Source: Oscillospiraceae bacterium (GTDB taxonomy: Bacteria > Bacillota > Clostridia > Saccharofermentanales > Saccharofermentanaceae). Taken from it: DNA of 6,119 bases. Of the stretch, positions 1-4,547 are shown piece by piece (positions within the stretch are counted from its first letter, which is position 1; each line of letters starts with the position of its first letter). The position numbers and the translations under genes are program-made. The notes under the pieces were generated by a model. That model searched no databases, was not told the DNA's origin, and saw nothing but the letters and a program-made list of their open reading frames with translations. The stretch is taken from positions 1 through 6,119 of the forward strand of contig CACXGG010000149.1 of assembly GCA_902767145.1 (NCBI GenBank), written 5' to 3'.

Positions 1-49
1 GCAACCTTTTCCGTTATCTTCCGTGTTATATGGTGTAAGAGATAGAAAC

Positions 50-55
50 GGAGGA
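50..55 (+). promoter_or_regulatory. Ribosome binding site of the lipoprotein gene
   Basis: GGAGGA lies 6 bases before the ATG at 62. It decides the start. The reading frame is open to the left edge and includes a GTG at 23, but only the ATG at 62 has a Shine-Dalgarno sequence at the right distance, and only that start puts a lipoprotein signal peptide at the N-terminus. Confidence 0.85.
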
Positions 56-61
56 GATCCT

Positions 62-1972
62 ATGAAAAAGCAAATAGCACTTCTTATAACCTCTGCGGTC
101 ATCCTTGGAGGCCTTTCGGGATGTACTGAAGAGAAGAGAGTTGAAGAGACAGACGGCAGGATAGAGGAGTCTGTAAGTGTACAGGAGGAAGCTTACGAAG
201 AGACTGAAAAGCCCCAGGAGACTGAGGCGGAAACTGAGACAACTGAACCCGATGCGGAGCCTTCCGTGATGGTGGGTATCCCCCAGACTCCCGTTGAGCT
301 TGGAACATGGAAGGAGTCCATGCTCGAAGATCTTACTCTGCCCGGTCTTTGGACTGTCCCTGAAGATACTACTGTTCCCGGTGACCTGGAAACACTTTTC
401 GATGAGATAGACGACGATTATACTCCTGTTGCCCTGGTGGGTATAGAGGAGTCTATAGATGATGATTCCTGTAATTACTGCCTTCTCTGTAAGGGTGTTT
501 CCGGTTATGTGGACTACTGGTTCTACCTTTTCGTGAATAAGGATGCACAGGGAAACTATTCTTTCTGTAATACATATGCTTTCGATCTTCAGCAGGGATT
601 GGAGGCAGATATAGAGGAGACATATCTTCCTGATCATCCGGAGTATCTGGGCGTGTGGGAACTTTCAGACGACGGCGTTATCACAGATGAACTCCTTGAG
701 ATCTACAACTCGGCTTATGGTATCAACGATATGTATAAAAGACCCATTGCCTTTCTTGGCCAGCAAACAGTGGATGACATTACGTCTTACTGTTTCCTCA
801 CGGAGGGCAACCTGTACTTTTCGTCTAATAATATTCCCATGCTCACCTATATAAGTGAGGGCGGCGAGGGTATCTACGTCGAATTTGAGCGTTCATCATT
901 TACTTTCAGCCTCATGAGCCAGTGCCCTGAGATCTCTTCTTCAGAACTCCCTATGAGATCCAGCTTTTTCTATACATATGGTGTCTGGACTGTTCCGCAG
1001 TCAAAGGATATCAGTAATGTCCCCTCTGAGATCATCAATATGGTAAATGCAGAAGGTTATACACCTGTATCATATGTGCTCTACAGGGAGCTTCTTCACC
1101 CTGATAACACGTGCCTTATCCGCGTACTCTTCTGCCAGGACAGTAACGGAAATGCTGCTTTTGTCCTTACAAAGGAAGATGACGCAGGTATCATCTCCAT
1201 AGCCAGCGAAGCATCCTTTGGACTGGAGACAGTAGCGGAAGATTCCATCGTAAAGGCAGAGGATATCCCTGACAACACGGGATGGATCATCGATATCACC
1301 ACGGATATCCCCGCTGAACTCACATCAGCCTACAACATCCTTGCTGCACAGCCCACCAGGATCATGAACTACGGTGCCCCTGAATATCTCATCGGCACAA
1401 AGATCGAAGATGACGGCATCAGCTATTTCTTCATGTCGGATGAACTCCTGACCAGCTACAGCTGTAACGGCTATATCGACCTGGTGGTCATCAAGCTGGA
1501 CATCAACGGAAATATACTTGACGAGCGTTCGGTGGAAGTAAATATGGATGGTATTCTCTCCCCTGATCTCAATCCCGATGAGGGAAGCACCATCGATTCC
1601 ACATTGTATTATGTTTATGCAGCGGCCATCACCGTTGATCCCACCCTTGCGACGGAGCTCGTAAATGACGATAACAGGGATGAGACAGGCATCACCGTTA
1701 ACTGCAGCAATATCGATGTGGCCATCCAGTCCTTCGAGACGAGGGAGGATGCGGAAGCCGTGTGGGAAAGCTGGAAGACAGCATTCCAGAGCAGCATGGT
1801 CTACGAAGGAAATAACTACTTCACTTCTGATTCCTTTGTAAACGGAGGCGGAAATCTTTATAACTATGTATTCCTTACCCAGAATGATGTTGTACTGATC
1901 CAGACGGCAGACCTCTATCAGGTCACCACTGTAGCCAATATCGGAGACACTCTGGCAACGACCCTTCCTTAA
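62..1972 (+). CDS. Repeat-containing surface lipoprotein of unknown function
   Basis: A 636-residue predicted lipoprotein. Residues 1-21 are a lipoprotein signal peptide: KK, a hydrophobic stretch, then the lipobox LSGC with Cys21 as the expected lipidation site. Residues 22-70 are a Glu/Thr-rich stalk. Four diverged repeats follow, starting near residues 95 (GLW), 197 (GVW), 307 (GVW) and 407 (GW). Each has a G-x-W opening, a probable helix with Glu/Asp and Asn, a Y/R-x-P-(V/I) strand in repeats 1-3, then a strand ending in NYCLLC, SYCFL, TCLIRV or SYFFM. In repeats 1 and 2 the segment before that strand (IEESIDDDSCNY, GQQTVDDITSY) recalls the QxVxG-x-NY loop of cystatin-like folds; this fold call is inference. 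Residues about 547-636 form a different C-terminal domain. No catalytic motif is visible. It is probably anchored on the outer membrane face and could bind a ligand or protein. It stands alone, convergent with the small gene 16 bp downstream, and I see no clear terminator. Confidence 0.85.
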   Translation: MKKQIALLITSAVILGGLSGCTEEKRVEETDGRIEESVSVQEEAYEETEKPQETEAETETTEPDAEPSVMVGIPQTPVELGTWKESMLEDLTLPGLWTVPEDTTVPGDLETLFDEIDDDYTPVALVGIEESIDDDSCNYCLLCKGVSGYVDYWFYLFVNKDAQGNYSFCNTYAFDLQQGLEADIEETYLPDHPEYLGVWELSDDGVITDELLEIYNSAYGINDMYKRPIAFLGQQTVDDITSYCFLTEGNLYFSSNNIPMLTYISEGGEGIYVEFERSSFTFSLMSQCPEISSSELPMRSSFFYTYGVWTVPQSKDISNVPSEIINMVNAEGYTPVSYVLYRELLHPDNTCLIRVLFCQDSNGNAAFVLTKEDDAGIISIASEASFGLETVAEDSIVKAEDIPDNTGWIIDITTDIPAELTSAYNILAAQPTRIMNYGAPEYLIGTKIEDDGISYFFMSDELLTSYSCNGYIDLVVIKLDINGNILDERSVEVNMDGILSPDLNPDEGSTIDSTLYYVYAAAITVDPTLATELVNDDNRDETGITVNCSNIDVAIQSFETREDAEAVWESWKTAFQSSMVYEGNNYFTSDSFVNGGGNLYNYVFLTQNDVVLIQTADLYQVTTVANIGDTLATTLP

Positions 1973-1988
1973 GGGCAGATGCAGGATC

Positions 1989-2183
1989 TCAGCAGAAGAT
2001 CAGGGAAGAGATATAGGACTCTTTTTCGCTCTGGGCGATGCTGATGGACGCCTTTTCGGAAATGTTTACGGAATCAGCATTTGTCCTGTCTGCTGAAGAT
2101 ATGGCAAGGATAAGGAACAGCCATGCGATTATGACCAGGGCTATCATTATCTTTTTGTTGATCTTTCTGAAAGCGTGTCTCAT
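1989..2183 (-). CDS. Small membrane or secreted peptide, 64 aa, unknown
   Basis: A 64-residue protein I do not recognise. Residues 1-12 are basic (MRHAFRKINKK), residues about 12-31 are hydrophobic (IMIALVIIAW then LFLILAISSA), and the rest is polar and Ser-rich, ending in YISSLIFC with Cys as the last residue. It is either a single-pass membrane protein with its C-terminus outside, or a secreted peptide cut after ISSA at residue 31, leaving about 33 residues. The start is supported by AAAGGAGGA placed 7 bases upstream, one of the best ribosome sites in the window, which argues that this short frame is real. It converges with the lipoprotein gene (16 bp between stops) and diverges from the thioesterase gene (104 bp). 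No partner gene such as a peptide-processing enzyme, transporter or receptor is visible beside it, so a signalling role is speculation. Confidence 0.7.
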   Translation of the reverse strand: MRHAFRKINKKIMIALVIIAWLFLILAISSADRTNADSVNISEKASISIAQSEKESYISSLIFC

Positions 2184-2187
2184 TGAC

Positions 2188-2204
2188 TGATCCTCCTTTG
2201 ATCA
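2188..2204 (-). promoter_or_regulatory. Ribosome site of the small peptide gene inside a short hairpin
   Basis: Read on the minus strand, TGATC, the 7-base loop AAAGGAG, and GATCA form a perfect 5-bp inverted repeat with the Shine-Dalgarno sequence in and beside the loop (2191-2199 on the plus strand). The ATG at 2183 follows directly. The ribosome site is certain enough to fix the start. Any effect of the hairpin on translation is inference, since five pairs make a weak stem. Confidence 0.6.
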
Positions 2205-2225
2205 TAAGATATCACCCGAAAAGAT

Positions 2226-2255
2226 CTGAGTAATCAGCCAAATGTATGATATTAT
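2226..2255 (+). promoter_or_regulatory. Possible extended -10 promoter of the thioesterase gene
   Basis: TGATATTAT at 2247-2255 fits the extended -10 form TGnTATAAT with one mismatch in the hexamer. The best -35 match is CTGAGT at 2226-2231 with an 18-base spacer, which is poor. A start site near 2262 would leave a leader of about 25 bases with TGAGG (2276-2280) as the ribosome site. Prediction by eye only. Confidence 0.35.
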
Positions 2256-2268
2256 TTATCCATATCAA
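2241..2268 (-). promoter_or_regulatory. Possible promoter of the small peptide gene
   Basis: On the minus strand TTGATA (plus 2263-2268) matches the -35 consensus at five of six positions. TACATT (plus 2241-2246) matches -10 at four of six with a 16-base spacer. It overlaps the candidate promoter in the other direction, so the two genes could compete for polymerase. Weak evidence. Confidence 0.25.
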
Positions 2269-2287
2269 CATAAAGTGAGGGTCGTAT

Positions 2288-2674
2288 ATGAAGCCTGAAG
2301 AGATCAGAGAGTATTTTGCCAAAGACAGATTTGCAGAGATGACCGGGATCCAGATCCTGGAAGTACGCGAAGGTTATGCCAAGACTAAGCTGGATGTAGA
2401 GGATAAGCACCTCAATGCCAACGATGTGGTAATGGGAGGATGTATCTACACTCTTGCAGACTTCACATTTGCCCTTGCTGCCAACTGCGGAGAGCTCCGT
2501 TCCAAGACATTGAGCTCCAGTATCGTATTTAATTCTCCTGCTTATGGAAAGGAACTCTATGCTGAGACGGAGATCATCAAGAACGGCAGGACGATCTGTA
2601 ATTTCCTGGTCAGGATCACCGATGAGAACCACCGTACAGTGGCTACGGTCAACGTAATGGGCTACAGAGACTGA
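2288..2674 (+). CDS. PaaI-family hotdog-fold thioesterase
   Basis: A 128-residue cytoplasmic protein, the usual length for a single hotdog domain. Members of the PaaI family hydrolyse acyl-CoA thioesters, often aryl- or medium-chain acyl-CoAs, and act as dimers or tetramers. The signature is at residues 41-66: HLNANDVVMGG, then LAD at 56-58 and FALAAN. Asp58 lies on the central helix at the position of the usual acidic catalytic residue, and His41 and Asn43 are the conserved H-x-N. The residue before the double Gly is Met49 rather than the classical His of HGG, a substitution that I believe also occurs in clostridial relatives. The later strands (SSSIVFNSPAYG, residues 77-87; AETEIIKNGRTICNFLVRI, residues 92-110) fit the fold. 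The ATG follows TGAGG by 7 bases. Substrate cannot be told from sequence, and no degradation pathway lies beside it. It may be a housekeeping CoA-recycling enzyme. Confidence 0.85.
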   Translation: MKPEEIREYFAKDRFAEMTGIQILEVREGYAKTKLDVEDKHLNANDVVMGGCIYTLADFTFALAANCGELRSKTLSSSIVFNSPAYGKELYAETEIIKNGRTICNFLVRITDENHRTVATVNVMGYRD

Positions 2675-2696
2675 AGTCTGAAAACCCTTGAAAAAT

Positions 2697-2731
2697 AAGG
2701 CGATGTAACATTGTTACATCGCCTTTTGTTT
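2697..2731 (+). terminator. Rho-independent terminator of the thioesterase gene
   Basis: AAGGCGATGTAAC (2697-2709) pairs perfectly with GTTACATCGCCTT (2713-2725), a 13-bp stem with a 3-base loop ATT (five bases if the closing C-G opens). It is followed by TTTTGTTT. It begins 22 bases after the stop codon and separates the thioesterase from the next gene. Confidence 0.9.
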
Positions 2732-2864
2732 GACTTGCAAAGTTTTATTGCCGAATTTTTCCCCATTTTTGGGCAGGCTCAAAAGGCATAATTGTAACAG
2801 TACGGTTATATAGCTGAATCATAAAAGTTGCATTCGGATGCTAAAATCATTAATAGGTATAATT

Positions 2865-4130
2865 ATGAAAAAGAGTAATGCAAGAAAATACATCTTATCC
2901 ATAATCGTCTGCTTCTCGGTGGCATTTCCCATCGTAGGTCTTCCTTTGGGCGTAAGAGAGGGAACATCCCCGTCCCTTGCCGTAAGGAGGGCTTATGCTG
3001 ATACATTCCCTGAAGAAGCGGTCGAAGAGGAAGAAGTTATCGAAGAAGAGGAGGAAGTCGATGATGAGATGATCGATTTCCTTATGAACGGTGGTACCAT
3101 CAGTGCCACATATAATGATGATTATGAGGAATCATCATCCGACAGTGAATATGGTGATGTCCCCGCTTATACTGTTTATCAGGAATACGACGAGGCCGGT
3201 CTTAAGATCGAGCTCCTGGATCCTTTATATTTCGCTCCCGATGAGACCCAGTACTACATCAAGGCTCCCGATTCCATCATCAAGGAAGAGCCTGATATGA
3301 GTTCCGTCACCATCCAGCCCATTGCAATGGGTGAAGGTGTTATCAGGATCGGTATCGGTGACTCCTGGTCAAAGATCAGGACAGAAGACGGAGTCGAGGG
3401 ATATGTCCTTACTGATACACTCTCATATGAGATGGTATGGCAGGCTATCTATAGAGACGTCTGGGTCGATACAGACAGCCTTACACTCCGTTCCGAGCCT
3501 TCCACAGAGAGTGAAGTCGTTGCAACACTTCCCGATGAGACACATCTGGTCTGCGACTCTGTTGCAGATAAGTGGTATCACGTAACAACTAACAGCGGAC
3601 TTGAGGGTTATGTATATATCTCATATACTACCCAGACTCCTCCGCCCACACCTACATTTACTCCTACACCCGCACCTGTCAGCAGCAGTAACGGCGGTGG
3701 AGGCGGATCCTCCGGAGGCGGCGGAACCGATTATTCACAGGTCGTCGGCGGAACATATGTCAACACCGGTAACAACGGACAGACCATCGCTAATATTGCT
3801 GAATCCATGCTGGGCGTATCCTATGTATGGGGTGCAAGCTCCAGCTCGGCCGTAGACTGTTCAGGTCTTGTCTGCTATTGCTATAACGAACTGGGAGTAT
3901 CTCTCCCTCACTATTCACAGTCTCTCTGCTCGGTCGGCGTATCTGTATCGAGAGAGGATGTACAGCCCGGTGATATCGTATGCTGGGACACTGGCGGAGG
4001 ATATTGCGGACACGTAGGTATCTATGTTGGAGGCGGTCAGTGTATCGACGCCCGAGGCGTTAACTACGGAGTTGTCTATGGTGATATCGACAGACACCCG
4101 ATCGTTACCATAAGACGAGTATTCACATAA
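2865..4130 (+). CDS. Secreted SH3b-NlpC/P60 peptidoglycan endopeptidase
   Basis: A 421-residue exported cell-wall hydrolase. NlpC/P60 (C40) enzymes cut peptide stems of peptidoglycan, typically the gamma-D-Glu to diamino-acid bond. Order: signal peptide with hydrophobic core about 9-29 and likely cleavage after AYA (residue 45); very acidic segment 50-71; SH3b-like domain about 125-186 (diverged, SWSKIRTEDGVEGYV); second, clearer SH3b about 200-254 (SLTLRSEPSTESEVV, then KWYHVTTNSGLEGYV); Pro/Thr linker 255-272; Gly-rich hinge 277-287; NlpC/P60 domain about 307-421. Catalytic Cys332 is in DCSGL and His383 in GHVGIY. The third polar position appears to be Asp395 (CIDARG) where His is common. 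The SH3b domains probably bind the wall. I chose ATG 2865, which gives an MKK signal peptide and has a weak TAGG 7 bases upstream. The alternative ATG 2838 adds nine residues and has no ribosome site. It has its own terminator; no convincing promoter or riboswitch was seen upstream. Confidence 0.92.
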   Translation: MKKSNARKYILSIIVCFSVAFPIVGLPLGVREGTSPSLAVRRAYADTFPEEAVEEEEVIEEEEEVDDEMIDFLMNGGTISATYNDDYEESSSDSEYGDVPAYTVYQEYDEAGLKIELLDPLYFAPDETQYYIKAPDSIIKEEPDMSSVTIQPIAMGEGVIRIGIGDSWSKIRTEDGVEGYVLTDTLSYEMVWQAIYRDVWVDTDSLTLRSEPSTESEVVATLPDETHLVCDSVADKWYHVTTNSGLEGYVYISYTTQTPPPTPTFTPTPAPVSSSNGGGGGSSGGGGTDYSQVVGGTYVNTGNNGQTIANIAESMLGVSYVWGASSSSAVDCSGLVCYCYNELGVSLPHYSQSLCSVGVSVSREDVQPGDIVCWDTGGGYCGHVGIYVGGGQCIDARGVNYGVVYGDIDRHPIVTIRRVFT

Positions 4131-4135
4131 GATCC

Positions 4136-4162
4136 AAGCGGCTGCAAGTCAGCCGCTTTTTT
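4136..4162 (+). terminator. Rho-independent terminator of the NlpC/P60 gene
   Basis: AAGCGGCTG (4136-4144) pairs with CAGCCGCTT (4150-4158) around the loop CAAGT, followed by an uninterrupted T run to 4162. It starts 6 bases after the stop codon. Confidence 0.92.
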
Positions 4163-4186
4163 ATTGCCGCGATCTGTATCCGTAAC

Positions 4187-4289
4187 TGTACCCGGAAACC
4201 CGTTTTGATCCGATTATTAGGTACAAATACCCATTTGTACTTAAGCTTGTACCTGGATCCTGCATTTCGAAGCGGCTTTTAGGTACAAA
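4187..4289. repeat. Cluster of TTGTACCT / AGGTACAA boxes
   Basis: Boxes read AGGTACAAAT (4219-4228), ATTTGTACTT (4233-4242), TTGTACCT (4247-4254) and AGGTACAAAC (4281-4290), with a weaker TGTACC at 4187-4192. Orientation varies. The first pair forms a perfect 8-bp hairpin, GTACAAAT (4221-4228), loop ACCC, ATTTGTAC (4233-4240). The first and third form an 8-bp inverted repeat. The GTAC centres are 33, 16, 12 and 34 bp apart. These could be protein sites or remnants of a palindromic element; no function is shown. Confidence 0.65.
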
Positions 4290-4290
4290 C

Positions 4291-4308
4291 CCGGCGCGGC
4301 GCCGCCGG
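4291..4308. repeat. All-G/C near-palindrome of 18 bp
   Basis: CCGGCGCGGCGCCGCCGG has 6-bp perfect arms (4291-4296 and 4303-4308) around CGGCGC. It is 100% G/C in surroundings of mixed composition and joins the GTACAA box cluster to the first unit of the 61-bp array. Confidence 0.6.
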
Positions 4309-4309
4309 A

Positions 4310-4490
4310 ATTCTCCGAACTGCTCTCTTTTTTGAGCCGGAAAGCCCGCTGAACGGAGAATACCCTGGAGAATTCTCCGAAATTGGGCTGAGTTAGGCCA
4401 AAACGACTTAAATTCGGAGAATTTCATATAGGATTCTCCGAATTAGGGACGAATTAAGCCGGAAGAGACGTAATTCGGAGAATTTCCGAA
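4310..4490. repeat. Three tandem ~61-bp units with inverted 10-bp ends
   Basis: Each unit opens with ATTCTCCGAA (4310-4319, 4372-4381, 4433-4442) and closes with TTCGGAGAAT (4413-4422, 4474-4483; in unit 1 the variant AACGGAGAAT at 4352-4361). Unit starts are 62 and 61 bp apart. Interiors are related too: AGCCGGAA at 4335-4342 and 4457-4464 is exactly 122 bp apart, and the unit 2 counterpart GGCCAAAA lies at 4396-4403. Units 2 and 3 align without gaps over 55 bases at 39 identical positions by my count. Between units 2 and 3, AATTCGGAGAAT (4411-4422) and ATTCTCCGAATT (4433-4444) are perfect 12-bp complements across 10 bases. A final TTCGGA/TCCGAA hairpin ends at 4490. It may be a REP- or MITE-like element, or a multi-site binding array. 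Copy number elsewhere is unknown. Confidence 0.85.
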
Positions 4491-4495
4491 GCAAC

Positions 4496-4525
4496 AAAAA
4501 AGGCTGCCTCGTATGAGACAGCCTT
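4496..4525 (-). terminator. Rho-independent terminator of leuS
   Basis: On the minus strand AAGGCTGTCTC, loop ATAC, GAGGCAGCCTT forms an 11-bp stem with one G-T pair, followed by six T (plus strand A at 4496-4501). It begins 22 bases past the leuS stop. Four T follow the stem on the plus strand, so weak termination in the other direction is possible. Confidence 0.88.
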
Positions 4526-4547
4526 TTGCCTGATCTGTTTATCTTTA

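Larger units (their letters stand above)
4163..4495. other. Non-coding, repeat-rich gap between convergent genes
   Basis: This stretch lies between two terminators that face each other. Short open frames here have no ribosome site and run through the repeats, so I call no gene. It is not featureless. The left half (4187-4288) has GTACAA boxes, 4291-4308 is all G/C, and 4310-4490 is a three-unit inverted-repeat array. Several palindromic hexamers (AAGCTT, GGATCC, TTCGAA, GGCGCC, GAATTC) also occur here, in line with its dyad-rich character. Confidence 0.8.

Noticed and set aside
24..32. Extended -10 promoter (TGTTATATG) before the lipoprotein gene
   Set aside because: The hexamer matches the consensus at only four positions, no -35 is recognisable, and the left edge cuts off context.
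26..637. Minus-strand open frame of 203 codons opposite the lipoprotein gene
   Set aside because: It is antisense to the lipoprotein signal peptide and first repeat, which are clearly coding. It is rich in Leu, Ile and Ser, as expected from the complement of Glu/Asp-rich codons.
2006..2026. Terminator of the lipoprotein gene
   Set aside because: AAGAG and CTCTT pair over 8 bases before a T run, but the stem is only 5 bp and it lies inside the small peptide gene. It is too weak to call.
2252..2632. Minus-strand open frame of 126 codons opposite the thioesterase
   Set aside because: It overlaps the hotdog signature in the other strand and shows no domain or ribosome site.
2732..2864. Cyclic dinucleotide riboswitch before the cell-wall hydrolase gene
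   Set aside because: Such leaders often precede SH3b/NlpC genes in Clostridia. Only about 130 bases remain after the terminator, and I could not find the conserved ydaO-type or GEMM-type blocks.
3690..3723. Gly/Ser-rich hinge with a GGATCC, resembling an engineered linker
   Set aside because: Natural surface hydrolases of Clostridia often join SH3b and NlpC/P60 domains with Pro/Thr- and Gly-rich hinges. The codons match the rest of the gene.
4243..4375. HindIII, BamHI, BstBI, NarI and EcoRI-type hexamers close together, suggesting a cloning linker
   Set aside because: They are interspersed with native-looking repeats, are spread over about 130 bp rather than packed end to end, and the flanking genes are normal chromosomal genes. 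Dyad-rich DNA naturally yields such hexamers.
4161..4427. Minus-strand open frame of 88 codons in the repeat region
   Set aside because: It runs from the repeat array through the GTACAA boxes into the terminator, has no ribosome site and has a low-complexity Arg/Phe-rich translation.
4310..4490. CRISPR array
   Set aside because: The period is about 61 bp but the shared parts are inverted 10-mers, not identical direct repeats of 25-40 bp. The interiors are related to each other rather than unique, and no cas gene is present.
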